64,000 nt of DNA from Rhizobium sp. CF080 (GCF_000282095.2 NZ_AKKC02000010.1:1-64000); one strand, 5' to 3'; positions 34,117 through 43,609 are shown, counted from the first letter of the stretch. The notes: generated by a model from the sequence alone, not told the origin. A program made the numbers and translations.

Positions 34117-37100
34117 TTATTCGGCGGCCAAAGGCGGCAGCCGCAGCACATTGCTGCTGGCTTGAGCACCGGGAGACCGATCGTCGTTGGCGCTCGTCTG
34201 CCGTTCCATCTGGTTGAGGCGTTCTTCCAGGGATGCGATCGTCTGGGCGTTCTTGCGCGCCTCCTGGCTGAGCTCCTCGTTGGAAAGACCGAAGTCCTCC
34301 TGTTCCTTCTTGCCGACCATGCGGCCGAAGATCTTGCCGAGCAGGCGCGACAGGTCGTCCATGATCAGGAAGAAGGACGGCACGACCAGAAGCGATAGCA
34401 CCGTCGAGACGATGATGCCGCCCATCACGGCGATCGCCATCGGCGCACGGAAGGAACCGCCTTCGCCGACGCCGAGGGCCGAGGGCAGCATGCCCGCCGA
34501 CATGGCGATCGAGGTCATGATGATCGGACGGGCGCGCTTGCGGCCGGCTTCCACCATGGCATGGACCCGTTCCAGGCCTTGACGCTTCATCTCGATCGCG
34601 AAATCCACCAGAAGGATGGCGTTCTTCGTGACGATGCCCATCAGCATCAGGATACCGATCAGGACCGGCATCGACAGCGCGTTCTGGGTGATGATCAGCG
34701 CCACCGCCACGCCGCCGATTGCCAGCGGCAGCGAGAACAGGATGGTGAAGGGCTGGATGACGTCCTTGAAGAGCAGGATCAGCACCACGAGCACCAGCAT
34801 CAGGCCCATCAGCATCGCATTGCCGAAGCTCTGCTGCATTTCGGCCTGCACCTTGGCGTCGCCGCTTTCGGCCAGACGAACCGTCTTTGGCAACTCGGTC
34901 TCGCCGACGATGCGTTTGAACTCGGCCGAGGCGGTATCGAGCGCCGTGCCGAAAGGCACGTCGGAACCGATCGCCACGACCCGGTTGCGGTCGTTGCGCT
35001 TGATCGAGCTCGGGCCTTCCGAATAGTCGATGTCGGCGACGCTGTAGAGCGGCACGCTGGCACCGGCCGCGGTCTTAATCTTCAAGGCGCGGATGGAAGC
35101 CAGATCGCGGCGGACGTCAAGCGAGGCCTGGACACGGATCGGGATCTGCCGGTCGTCGAGCGAAATCTTGGCAAGGTTGGCATCGACATCGCCGATCGTC
35201 GCGACGCGGACGGTCTGGGCGATCTGCTGCGGGGTGATGCCGAGGCGCGAGGCCTCCGCCATGCGCGGCCGGATCTGCAGTTCCGGTCGGGGCAGGGCGC
35301 CTTCCGAGGAGACGTTGAAAAGGACCGGCGAGGCCCGCAGCTTCGATTCCAGAACGCTGACGGCTTCGTTCAGGTCTTCCTCATTGGTGGAAAGGAAGTT
35401 GAACGAAAGATCACGCTCCGCGCGGTCGTTGACCTTGGAGATCCGCACGTCCGGAATGGAGTGGACCGCTGCAAAGATATCCTTTTCGACATCCCATTGC
35501 GGACGCGTGCGGCCATTTTCCTTCATCTTCGGCACGAAGTCGCGGACTACCGGGATCGCTCCCAGACCCTTGTTGACCAGGGTCTTGACCAGCGAATGAT
35601 CGATGTTCTGCAGGATGACGCGCACAGTTGCGCGGCGCAGTTCGAGGTCGCCCTTCGGCGAAGCGCCGCCGAGAATGAAGACGCTCTCGACACCGTCGAT
35701 ATGGCGCACCGCATCATAGATGACGTCGGTGCTCGCAGCCGTCTCGTCGAGCGTCGCATTCGGCGGCAGTTCGACCGACAGCACGACGCGCGAATTGTCG
35801 TCCGGCGGCAGGAAGCTGCCGGGGACCTGGGAGAGCAGCATGATCGAGCCGATCAGGAAGCCGATCGCGGCAAGAAGGGTCGTATAACGCCAGTACCAGC
35901 GGCGGGTCGTACCGGTGACGAGGCGCGTATAGGCCTTCATGATCCAGCCGTCGTTGTCGTGATGGTCTTCCATCCCGTCTTCGGGGCTCATCAGATAGGC
36001 GGCCATCAGCGGCGTGATCAGTCGCGCCACCGCGAGCGAGAAGAACACCGAGAAGGCGACCGTCAGGCCGAACTGGATGAAGTACTGGCCCGGAACGCCC
36101 GGCATGAAAGAGACCGGCACGAACACGGCGATGATCGTGAAACTGGTGGCGATGACGGCGAGGCCGATTTCATCGGCCGCCTCGAGCGCAGCCTTGTAGG
36201 GCGATTTGCCCATCTTGATATGCCGCGCGATGTTCTCGATCTCGACGATCGCGTCGTCGACGAGAATACCGGTCGCGAGCGTCAGCGCCAGGAAGCTCAC
36301 GAGGTTCAGCGAGAACCCCATGAGGTCCATGATCCAGAAGGTCGGGATCGCGGACAAGGGCAGGGCGACTGCCGCAATCAGGGTGGCGCGCCAGTTCCTC
36401 AGGAACAGGAAGACCACGATGACGGCGAGGACCGAGCCTTCCACCAGCGTGTGGAGGGCCGCTTCGTAATTGCCGTAGGTGAAGTAGACCGAGTCGTCGA
36501 CCATTTCGATCGCGACGTTCGGATTGGCCTTGCGCACTTCGTCGAGACTGGTGGCGACGGTTTCGGCGACCGAGACTTCGCTGGCGCCCTTGGCGCGGAA
36601 CACGGCGAAGGTGACCGACGGCGTGCCGTTGAAGCGCGAGAAGGATTTCGGCTCCTCGTAGGTGTCGGTGATGGTGCCGAGCTCGGTCAGCCTGACGAAC
36701 TGGCCGTTGGGCAGTGTGATCGTGGTGTCGGCGAGCTGGGAGACGCTGCGGGCATCGCCGAGCGTGCGGATCGTCTGTTCGTTGCCGGCCACCTGGCCGC
36801 GGCCCGAACCGAGGTCGACGTTGGTGCCGCGCAGCTGGGTGCTGACATCCGAAGCGGTAATGCCATAGGCGTCCAGCTTGGCGGGGTTCAAGGACACCCG
36901 GACTTCGCGGTCGGAACCGCCGTAACGGTCGATACGGCCGATGCCGGCCTGTCCCTGCAGGGCGCGCTTGACCGTGTCGTCGACGAACCAGGAGAGCTCT
37001 TCGAGCGTCATGTTCGGCGAGGAGACGGCGAATGTCTGGATCGCCTGGCCTTCGACGTCGACCTTGGTGACGACGGGTTCCTCGATGCCGGCGGGCAGGT

Positions 37101-37452
37101 CGCTGCGGATCTTGTCGATCGCGTCCTTGGTGTCCTGCACGGCCTCTGCGGTCGGCTTTTCGATGCGGAACACGACGACCGTCTGCGACTGGCCGTCCGT
37201 CACCGTCGACTGGATTTCATCGATGCCGCTGATCGAGGCGACCGCGTCCTCGATCTCTTTCGTTACCTGCATTTCCAGCTCGGCAGGGGCGGCGCCGCTC
37301 TGGGTGACGGTGATCGAGACGACGGGGACGTCGATATTCGGGAAACGGGTGATCGGCAGCGCGTAAAACGACTGGATGCCGACAATAAGCAGCAGGGCAA
37401 AGCCGAGCAGCGGCGCAATCGGATTGCGGATCGACCAGGCGGAGAAGTTCAT
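34117..37452 (-). CDS. RND efflux transporter, inner-membrane pump subunit
   Basis: A 1111-residue HAE1-type resistance-nodulation-division pump. It has twelve expected membrane helices and two large periplasmic loops. The proton-relay aspartate pair is in TGILVDDAIVEIEN, and the partner lysine in GIVTKNAILLVDF. The C-terminal ~70 residues form a charged coiled-coil-like tail (EELSQEARKNAQTIASLEER) that is longer than usual. It uses proton motive force to expel drugs or solvents together with the adaptor encoded 11 bases upstream; no outer-membrane TolC-like gene is adjacent. Substrate unknown. Confidence 0.93.
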   Translation of the reverse strand: MNFSAWSIRNPIAPLLGFALLLIVGIQSFYALPITRFPNIDVPVVSITVTQSGAAPAELEMQVTKEIEDAVASISGIDEIQSTVTDGQSQTVVVFRIEKPTAEAVQDTKDAIDKIRSDLPAGIEEPVVTKVDVEGQAIQTFAVSSPNMTLEELSWFVDDTVKRALQGQAGIGRIDRYGGSDREVRVSLNPAKLDAYGITASDVSTQLRGTNVDLGSGRGQVAGNEQTIRTLGDARSVSQLADTTITLPNGQFVRLTELGTITDTYEEPKSFSRFNGTPSVTFAVFRAKGASEVSVAETVATSLDEVRKANPNVAIEMVDDSVYFTYGNYEAALHTLVEGSVLAVIVVFLFLRNWRATLIAAVALPLSAIPTFWIMDLMGFSLNLVSFLALTLATGILVDDAIVEIENIARHIKMGKSPYKAALEAADEIGLAVIATSFTIIAVFVPVSFMPGVPGQYFIQFGLTVAFSVFFSLAVARLITPLMAAYLMSPEDGMEDHHDNDGWIMKAYTRLVTGTTRRWYWRYTTLLAAIGFLIGSIMLLSQVPGSFLPPDDNSRVVLSVELPPNATLDETAASTDVIYDAVRHIDGVESVFILGGASPKGDLELRRATVRVILQNIDHSLVKTLVNKGLGAIPVVRDFVPKMKENGRTRPQWDVEKDIFAAVHSIPDVRISKVNDRAERDLSFNFLSTNEEDLNEAVSVLESKLRASPVLFNVSSEGALPRPELQIRPRMAEASRLGITPQQIAQTVRVATIGDVDANLAKISLDDRQIPIRVQASLDVRRDLASIRALKIKTAAGASVPLYSVADIDYSEGPSSIKRNDRNRVVAIGSDVPFGTALDTASAEFKRIVGETELPKTVRLAESGDAKVQAEMQQSFGNAMLMGLMLVLVVLILLFKDVIQPFTILFSLPLAIGGVAVALIITQNALSMPVLIGILMLMGIVTKNAILLVDFAIEMKRQGLERVHAMVEAGRKRARPIIMTSIAMSAGMLPSALGVGEGGSFRAPMAIAVMGGIIVSTVLSLLVVPSFFLIMDDLSRLLGKIFGRMVGKKEQEDFGLSNEELSQEARKNAQTIASLEERLNQMERQTSANDDRSPGAQASSNVLRLPPLAAE

Positions 37453-37463
37453 GCGGCTTAACC

Positions 37464-38699
37464 TCAGTTCGCGATGGCGGCGGGTTCGGCCGGGACCGGA
37501 GCGATCTTGTCGCCGTCCCGGACGAAGGCGCCGGCCTTCGCAACGACCATGTCACCGGCGTCAAGACCGCTGACGACCTGCACGAAACCGCCATCCTGGA
37601 TGCCGGTCTCGATCTTCACCTGCTTGACGACATTGTCCTCGACCTTGCGGGCGGTGGAGCCGGTCCGGCCGGTGGTGACGGCGGACAGGGGAAGCGCCAG
37701 TGCATTGGTCTCGGCGATGATGATCTCGGCGCTGCCATACATGCCCGCGCGGGCGCCGCTCTCGTCGTCGATGACGATATGCACGGCGCCGAGGCGGGTG
37801 ACCGCATCGACCGTCGGGGAGACCAGCCGAACCTTGCCCTCGATCTTCACCTTGCCACCGGCAACCGTGACGATCGCCTTCTGGCCGGCCTTGATCTTCT
37901 GGATGTCGGTTTCGGAAAGATCGGCGACGAGCTCGATCGCGCCGTCCTTGATGATCGTGAAGAGCGGATTGCCGGTGCCGCTGGCGATCGCGCCGACCTT
38001 GGCATTGCGTACCGAGATCACGCCGGCGACGGGCGTCTTCACGCCGGTGCGGGCGAGCTTCAGATCGACATCGTCGAGCTGCGCCTCGACGACCTTGATG
38101 TCGGATTCACCGACCGTCACGGCCTGTTTGGCGGCGTTGAGCCGCGCCTGGGCGACCTCGACGGCGGCGGATGCCTGTTCGAGCTGCGACACCGTGCCGG
38201 TACCGCTCTGGCTGAGCTTCTGGAGGCGGTCGCGCTGGCGGATCGTATCGGCGACATTGGCCTGCGCCTCGATCACTTGCGCCTGATATTGCGCGACGGC
38301 AGCCTGTGCTTTCGCCTTGTTGGCCTGGAGCTGGCTCTTCTCCAGAAGCAACGCGTCGTCGTTCAACGTGGCGAGCACGCTGCCTGCCTTTACCTCGTCG
38401 CCGACATCGGCATTCAGCGTCTTGATCGACAGGGCCTCGACGAGCGGCTGGACATAGACTTCCTCGACGGGCCGGACCGTGCCGGTCGCGACAACGCGAT
38501 CGACGAGCGGCTTTTCGACCGCTTCCGTCACAATGATCGAGGGCAGCTTGATTTCCGTCTGTACCGGGGCGGGCGCCGCCGGTTGCTGCGCAAACGCGGA
38601 ACCGGAATTCAATGCGGTGCTTGCAGCGAGCGCGATGCTTGCGCCGAGGGCAAGCTTGAGGGCCGGGATACCGGCAGACTTGGTGAACTTGCGAAACAT
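37464..38699 (-). CDS. RND efflux periplasmic adaptor (membrane fusion protein)
   Basis: A 411-residue membrane fusion protein with a signal peptide (cleavage near SAFA|QQ, about 37), lipoyl half-motifs around LNADVGDEVKAGSVLATLND and GVKTPVAGVISVRNAKVG, a coiled-coil hairpin of repeated Ala/Gln heptads (about 125-205), then beta-barrel and membrane-proximal domains. The ATG at 38699 is chosen because the family-typical signal peptide begins there. It is first in the two-gene pump operon. Confidence 0.9.
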   Translation of the reverse strand: MFRKFTKSAGIPALKLALGASIALAASTALNSGSAFAQQPAAPAPVQTEIKLPSIIVTEAVEKPLVDRVVATGTVRPVEEVYVQPLVEALSIKTLNADVGDEVKAGSVLATLNDDALLLEKSQLQANKAKAQAAVAQYQAQVIEAQANVADTIRQRDRLQKLSQSGTGTVSQLEQASAAVEVAQARLNAAKQAVTVGESDIKVVEAQLDDVDLKLARTGVKTPVAGVISVRNAKVGAIASGTGNPLFTIIKDGAIELVADLSETDIQKIKAGQKAIVTVAGGKVKIEGKVRLVSPTVDAVTRLGAVHIVIDDESGARAGMYGSAEIIIAETNALALPLSAVTTGRTGSTARKVEDNVVKQVKIETGIQDGGFVQVVSGLDAGDMVVAKAGAFVRDGDKIAPVPAEPAAIAN

Positions 38700-38798
38700 G
38701 CGGTTACTTTCAAATTGAAGGTAAGGGGCAAATATTCCGCTGGGAACCGCTCCGGCCACGGCGCGCCCCCTCAGCGCACGATAACCCGGATCAAGGTG

Positions 38799-38819
38799 GT
38801 AACCGCACAAAACGGTTAC
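38799..38819. promoter_or_regulatory. inverted-repeat operator candidate of the RND operon
   Basis: A perfect 7-bp inverted repeat GTAACCG-N7-CGGTTAC lies 100 bases upstream of the adaptor start. Its geometry fits TetR- or LysR-type operators for efflux pumps. No regulator gene is adjacent, so the binder is unknown. Confidence 0.5.
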
Positions 38820-38937
38820 AAGACCGGCAGCGAAAGATTCATCAACGCCGCACTTTTACGTGTTTGCGTTGCACAAATCAATCCGTCGCTCTTATGGGAT
38901 GATTGAGTTTTCGTTATGTTTTGTGTCAAAATATTTT

Positions 38938-38967
38938 CAAAAACGCGCAGCCGGCGGCCGCGCGTTC
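38938..38967 (-). terminator. terminator after the NMT1-type binding protein gene
   Basis: AACGCGC and GCGCGTT arms (38942-38948 and about 38960-38966) enclose a GC-rich imperfect stem; on the minus strand it is followed by TTTTTG. It lies about 30 bases beyond the binding-protein stop. Confidence 0.7.
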
Positions 38968-38992
38968 TCTTTAAATGAACGACAGGCGATTA

Positions 38993-39967
38993 TTATTTCA
39001 GTGCCGCGTCGGTGATCTCGCTCGTATAGGCGCCTTCCGGCTTCTTGGTGATGATCTTCTGGTCGAGCAGCGCCTTGACCGTGCGATCGTAGGTCGCGGT
39101 GTCCAGCTTGCCGGTACCGGTGCCGATCAGCTTGGCCACTTCGCCCATCATCCGCTTCTGGTGGTTCTCGTCCTGGCCGCCATTGTCCATGACGATTTCG
39201 GCGGCTTCAGCCGGATTGGCGATGGCGTATTTCCAGCCCTTCATCGAGGCGCGGACGAACTTCACCATGGTCTCCTTGAACTTCGGGTCCTTGAGCTTGG
39301 TGTCCATCACGTAGAGGCCGTCCTCGAGCAGGTCGTTGCCCATGGCGGAGAAGTTGAAGACGGTGAGCTGTTCCGGCTTGAAGCCGGCATCGATCGCCTG
39401 CCAGTATTCGTTATAGGTCATGACCGAGATGCAATCCGCCTGCTTCTGGATAAGCGGCTGCACGTCGAAACTCTGCTTCAGCACGGTCACGCCGTCCTTG
39501 CCGCCGTCGGTCTTGAGGCCGAGCTTGTTCATCCAGGCGAAGAACGGGTATTCGTTGCCGAAGAACCAGACGCCGAGCGTGCGGCCCTTAAAGTCGGCTT
39601 CGGTCTTTACCGGGCCGTCCTTGGGGCAGATCATCTGCAGGCCGGATTTCTGGTAGGGCTGGGCGATGTTGATCAGCGGCACGCCCTTTTCGCGGGCGAC
39701 CAAGGCGCCGCCCATCCAGTCGACGATCACGTCGGCGCCGCCGCCGGCAATCACCTGTTCGGGGGCAATGTCCGGGCCGCCCGGCTTGATGGTGACGTCG
39801 AGGCCTTCTTCCTTGTAAAAGCCCTTGTCCTTGGCGACGAAGTAACCGCCGAACTGGCCCTGTGCCACCCATTTCAGCTGCAGGGTCACCTTGTCGGCGG
39901 CCATCGCCGCCTGGGCTGCTGCAAGCGACATGGCGCCTGCCATCAGCGCAACGAGAATTTTTCTCAT
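38993..39967 (-). CDS. ABC transporter substrate-binding protein, NMT1/THI5-like
   Basis: A 324-residue periplasmic binding protein of the NMT1/THI5/SsuA type. Signal peptide ends near AMA|ADKVT (about 24), then VTLQLKWVAQGQFGGYFVAKDKGFY and GGADVIVDWMGGALVAREKG. Homologues bind pyrimidine-like or riboflavin-related ligands (ThiY, RibY). Here it is the last gene of a transport block downstream of hydA and hyuC, so a pyrimidine or ureide ligand is my inference. The ATG at 39967 begins the signal peptide. Confidence 0.88.
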   Translation of the reverse strand: MRKILVALMAGAMSLAAAQAAMAADKVTLQLKWVAQGQFGGYFVAKDKGFYKEEGLDVTIKPGGPDIAPEQVIAGGGADVIVDWMGGALVAREKGVPLINIAQPYQKSGLQMICPKDGPVKTEADFKGRTLGVWFFGNEYPFFAWMNKLGLKTDGGKDGVTVLKQSFDVQPLIQKQADCISVMTYNEYWQAIDAGFKPEQLTVFNFSAMGNDLLEDGLYVMDTKLKDPKFKETMVKFVRASMKGWKYAIANPAEAAEIVMDNGGQDENHQKRMMGEVAKLIGTGTGKLDTATYDRTVKALLDQKIITKKPEGAYTSEITDAALK

Positions 39968-40028
39968 GTTTTTTATCCTTCCCTCTGAGGTTTGCCGGCT
40001 CCGCCGAAGCGGGCCGGATTTTTCGCGT

Positions 40029-41156
40029 TTAACCACCGCGGTTAGACGGATGCCAGAACGTCGTCGCTCTTTCGCCAAGCGCCACGACACCATAAAAAAC
40101 CGATCCGATGAGCGCTGCAACAGCGATTTCGGCCCAGACCATGTCGACATTCATGCGGCCGATCTCGGTCGAGATCCGGAACCCCATGCCGACGATCGGC
40201 GTGCCGAAGAATTCCGCGACGATCGCGCCGATCAGCGCCAGCGTCGAGTTGATCTTCAGCGCGTTGAAGATGAAGGGCATGGCGGCCGGCAGGCGCAGCT
40301 TGATCAGCGTCTGCCAGTAGTCGGACGCGTAGGAGCGCATCAGGTCGCGTTCCATGGCGCCCGAGGCTGCGAGCCCCGCCACCGTGTTCACCAGCATCGG
40401 GAAGAATGTCATGATGATGACGACCGCGGCCTTGGACTGCCAGTCGAAACCGAACCACATGACCATGATCGGCGCGACGCCGATGATCGGTAGCGCCGAG
40501 ACCATATTGCCGATCGGCAGCAGCCCGCGGCGCAGGAAGGCGATGCGGTCGGCAATGATCGCGACGACGAAGCCGGAGGCGCAGCCGACCACATAACCGA
40601 ACAGCACCGCCTTGAAGATCGTCTGCTGCACGTCGGCCCAGAGGATCGGCACTGAGGAGGCGAGCCTTGCACCGATCGAAGACGGCGGCGGCAGGATGAT
40701 GAAGGGAATGCCGGCACCGCGCGTCGCCGCTTCCCAGAGGATCAGGATCCAGGCGCCGAAGATCGCCGGGATCAGCAGCCGGAGGAACGTATCGCCCGCC
40801 TGGGATTTTGGGCGGATGCCGGAGAGTACCGAGACGCAGCGCCAGGCGAGCAGCCATGAGGCCGCGACCAGCAGGAAGAAGGCAAGCGTCGCCTGGCCTT
40901 CGTTGCCGGCGATGCCCGCGAGCAGCAGCCAGACGGCCAGATGGGCCGCGACGAAGAGGATCGTGGCAAGGAGTGGCTGAGAGAGCTTGGTGAACGAGAC
41001 CAGCGCCGCACCGGCAACCATCAGCAAGACCAGGACAACGGTGCCGGTGCCGAAGGGTGAGGGGGCATCCACCGCCATCAGCGGCAGGGAGGCGAGGGCG
41101 GCAAGGCAAAGGACCAGGGCAGCGGTGCCCTGCCAGGAATGAAGAACGCGCTTCAT
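40029..41156 (-). CDS. ABC transporter permease with an N-terminal membrane extension
   Basis: A 375-residue permease. The core (about 130-375) is a BPD/SsuC-like domain with an EAA loop around DLMRSYASDYWQTLIKLRLPAAMP. The first ~120 residues add about four hydrophobic helices that such permeases (250-290 residues) normally lack. It overlaps the upstream permease by four bases (ATGA). It forms the importer with the other permease, the ATPase and the binding protein. Confidence 0.88.
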   Translation of the reverse strand: MKRVLHSWQGTAALVLCLAALASLPLMAVDAPSPFGTGTVVLVLLMVAGAALVSFTKLSQPLLATILFVAAHLAVWLLLAGIAGNEGQATLAFFLLVAASWLLAWRCVSVLSGIRPKSQAGDTFLRLLIPAIFGAWILILWEAATRGAGIPFIILPPPSSIGARLASSVPILWADVQQTIFKAVLFGYVVGCASGFVVAIIADRIAFLRRGLLPIGNMVSALPIIGVAPIMVMWFGFDWQSKAAVVIIMTFFPMLVNTVAGLAASGAMERDLMRSYASDYWQTLIKLRLPAAMPFIFNALKINSTLALIGAIVAEFFGTPIVGMGFRISTEIGRMNVDMVWAEIAVAALIGSVFYGVVALGERATTFWHPSNRGG

Positions 41157-42037
41157 GCCGGCCTCCCGCCCATGGAACGATCAACGATTTTCGCGATGAT
41201 ACCGACGATGGTGACCAGCAGCGCCGCAAGCACCGAGCCGGCGATCAGCGCCGCCCAGATATCGATCGTCTGGCTGTAATAGGCCGCGGCCAGCAGTTTC
41301 GAGCCGATGCCGGCGACCGCCCCGGTCGGCAACTCGCCGACGATCGCGCCGACCAGGCTCGCGGCGATCGCCACCTTCATCGAGGTGAACAGGAAGGGGA
41401 TCGAGGCCGGGACCCGGAGTTTCCAGAAAGTCTGGGCGCCGCTCGCATAATAGGTGCGCATCAGGTCGAGTTGGATGATTTCCGGCGAGCGCAGCCCCTT
41501 CACCATGCCGACCGCGACCGGGAAGAAGGAGAGATAGGTGGAAATCAGCGCCTTGGGGAGGAGGCCGGTAATGTTGATCGCGCCGAGCACGACGATCACC
41601 ATCGGCGCCACCGCCAGGATCGGAACGGTCTGCGAGGCGATGATCCACGGCATCAGGCTGCGGTCGAGCGCCTTCAGATGCACGATGCCGACCGCGATCA
41701 GGATGCCGGTCAGCGTGCCCATGGTGAAGCCGAGGACGGTCGAGGAGAGCGTCACCCAGGCATGGTAGACGAGGCTGCGGTTAGACGTGACGCTGCGCAG
41801 AAACGTGTTCTCGAAGACGTTGCTGACCACCTGATGCGGCGCCGGCAAAATCGGCTTCGGCTGCGCCATGGTCTTGCCGATGAATTCCATGGTGGTGGAG
41901 GTGACCTCAGCCCGACGGTCGAGATCGCGCTGGAACGGCGCGTTCATGAAATAGGCGGCGACGTACCAGACGGCGACGATGGAGATGAGGATGGTGAGGA
42001 CGGGGATGATGCGGTTCTTGAGGGAGTCGGGTTTCAT
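41153..42037 (-). CDS. ABC transporter permease, SsuC/ThiX-like
   Basis: A 294-residue permease with an N-terminal anchor helix, a ~60-residue periplasmic loop and the BPD transport core with the EAA loop IQLDLMRTYYASGAQTFWKL. I start it at the ATG at 42037, which has GGAGG eight bases upstream; a TTG at 42052 overlaps that site. A 185-bp repeat element separates it from the ATPase gene. Confidence 0.9.
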   Translation of the reverse strand: MKPDSLKNRIIPVLTILISIVAVWYVAAYFMNAPFQRDLDRRAEVTSTTMEFIGKTMAQPKPILPAPHQVVSNVFENTFLRSVTSNRSLVYHAWVTLSSTVLGFTMGTLTGILIAVGIVHLKALDRSLMPWIIASQTVPILAVAPMVIVVLGAINITGLLPKALISTYLSFFPVAVGMVKGLRSPEIIQLDLMRTYYASGAQTFWKLRVPASIPFLFTSMKVAIAASLVGAIVGELPTGAVAGIGSKLLAAAYYSQTIDIWAALIAGSVLAALLVTIVGIIAKIVDRSMGGRPA

Positions 42038-42070
42038 GCCGCTGTCCTCCAAGGTTTCGGGGTGTGGCCA

Positions 42071-42256
42071 CCCCCCTCTGTCCTGCCGGACATCTCCCCC
42101 TCAAGGGGGGAGATCGGCCAGGCGGGCCATCTTCGCGAAATATTCAGCGCCTTCGCGATAGGCGCGGCAATCTCGGATCTGACTTGAGGTCTAAGCCGTG
42201 CGTCTTGCCGATCTCCCCCCTTGAGGGGGAGATGTCCGGCAGGACAGAGGGGGGTA
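42071..42256. repeat. palindromic intergenic repeat element, family A copy 2
   Basis: Inverted arms at 42071-42117 and 42207-42256 with the variant core CTGTCCTGCCGGACATCTCC. The change GGGC to GGAC is matched by a compensatory change in the other arm, so hairpin pairing is kept. The ~90-base core differs from the other copies. It lies between two genes of one ABC operon. Confidence 0.85.
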
Positions 42257-42274
42257 ACCGCGGAATGGGAAGCT

Positions 42275-43066
42275 CTACTCCTCATAACTATGCCCCGCCC
42301 TCAGTCCCTCGCGCACTCGATGGGCAATCTCCAGGAACTCCGGCGTCTCGCGGATTTCGAGCGGGCGTTCCTTGGGCAAGGTCGATTCGATGACGTCCGT
42401 TACCCGGCCGGGCCGCGGCGACATGACGACGATGCGGGTCGAGAGGTAGACCGCCTCCGGGATGGAGTGGGTGACGAAACAGATGGTCTTTTCGGTCCGT
42501 GCCCAAAGCTTCAGCAGCTGCTCGTTCAGGTGGTCGCGGACGATCTCGTCCAGCGCGCCGAAGGGTTCGTCCATCAACAGCAGATCGGCGTCGAAGGCGA
42601 GCGCGCGGGCGATCGAGGCGCGCTGCTGCATGCCGCCGGAGAGCTGCCAGGGGTATTTCTTGCCGAAGCCGGAGAGATTGACGAGATCGAGGGTGCGCTC
42701 GATGCGGGCTTTGCGGTCGGCTGCCGAATAGCCCATGATTTCCAGCGGCAGGGCGATGTTCTTCTCGATCGTGCGCCAGGGATAAAGCGCCGGCGCCTGG
42801 AAGACGTAACCGTAGGAGCGTGACTTGCGCGCCTCTTCCGGCGTCATGCCGTTGACGGTGATCTCGCCGGCCGTCGCCTTTTCGAGATCGGCGATGACGC
42901 GCAGGAAGGTGGTCTTGCCGCAGCCGGACGGGCCGATGAAGGAAACGAAATCGCCCTTGTTCACCGTGAGGTCGACATTCGACAGCGCATGGACGGGCCC
43001 GTCACTGGTCTCGAAGGTGAGGCCGAGCTTGCTGGCCGAGACGACGGAGGATGGAGGGTTGTTCAT
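42275..43066 (-). CDS. ABC transporter ATP-binding protein, SsuB/ThiZ-like
   Basis: A 263-residue ABC ATPase: Walker A GPSGCGKTT, Q-loop YVFQAPALYPWRT, signature LSGGMQQRASIARAL, Walker B LLLMDEPFGALDE, H-loop FVTHSIPEAVYL. The ATG at 43066 overlaps the stop of the preceding small secreted-protein gene (ATGA); an ATG at 43072 is possible. It energises the two NMT1-cluster permeases. Confidence 0.92.
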   Translation of the reverse strand: MNNPPSSVVSASKLGLTFETSDGPVHALSNVDLTVNKGDFVSFIGPSGCGKTTFLRVIADLEKATAGEITVNGMTPEEARKSRSYGYVFQAPALYPWRTIEKNIALPLEIMGYSAADRKARIERTLDLVNLSGFGKKYPWQLSGGMQQRASIARALAFDADLLLMDEPFGALDEIVRDHLNEQLLKLWARTEKTICFVTHSIPEAVYLSTRIVVMSPRPGRVTDVIESTLPKERPLEIRETPEFLEIAHRVREGLRAGHSYEE

Positions 43067-43431
43067 CGGCATTTCGGCATGGGTCCCAGTCTGGTGCCGT
43101 CCGTGAAGCTGACGGTGTAGCCTTTGGCGGATTTGGTGAGCGTCGCCGTGTCTTCCGGTCCCTTTTCCCCTTCGGCATCGCATTGTGCCTTGATGGTAAA
43201 ACCGTTGGCCGTCTTTTTCGCCGCGCCCTTGAATTCGCAGGCGGAAACGGAGGTCGTCACGCCCTCGTCGTTCAGCAGCAGGAAATCGTCGGCGCCGGAC
43301 GATTCGCCGGTCTTGGCGTAGGTGCAGCCTTCCTTGCTGCCATAGGCGCCGTCGAGGAAGGTTGCGGCCTTAGCGGGTACGGTGATCGCTATCGCCGCGA
43401 GGACCGCCGATGCGATCGTATTCAATGACAT
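43063..43431 (-). CDS. small secreted protein of unknown function
   Basis: A 122-residue protein with a signal peptide (cleavage near AKA|ATF, about 23) and a ~100-residue mature part holding four cysteines (GCTYAKTG, SACEFKG, AQCDAEG, MPKCR), suggesting disulfides. I do not recognise a family. Its stop overlaps the ATPase start by four bases, so it appears to be translated with the transporter. ATG at 43449 is an alternative start. Confidence 0.7.
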   Translation of the reverse strand: MSLNTIASAVLAAIAITVPAKAATFLDGAYGSKEGCTYAKTGESSGADDFLLLNDEGVTTSVSACEFKGAAKKTANGFTIKAQCDAEGEKGPEDTATLTKSAKGYTVSFTDGTRLGPMPKCR

Positions 43432-43609
43432 GTCTCGAAAGCCCCCCATTCAAGTGCGTCTGCGAAGCGTACAGCATAGACATCGCCGTTGCGCAGGATA
43501 TCGATCATTGCCGCGTGCGGGAGCCCTCGCTTTTCGGTCGTTCCGGCTCCCGTCCTCGATCCGCCATGATATGCTGGCGGCAGATCCCGTTCGACAGAGG
43601 AATTTTGCA

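Noticed and set aside
34561..37461. 966-codon plus-strand open frame opposite the RND pump
   Set aside because: Composition is the mirror of the pump's codon positions (Asp/Arg/Gly-rich), no start signal, and it fully overlaps a convincing pump gene.
38700..38810. N-terminal extension of the RND adaptor
   Set aside because: The signal peptide begins at the ATG at 38699; the extension overlaps the promoter.
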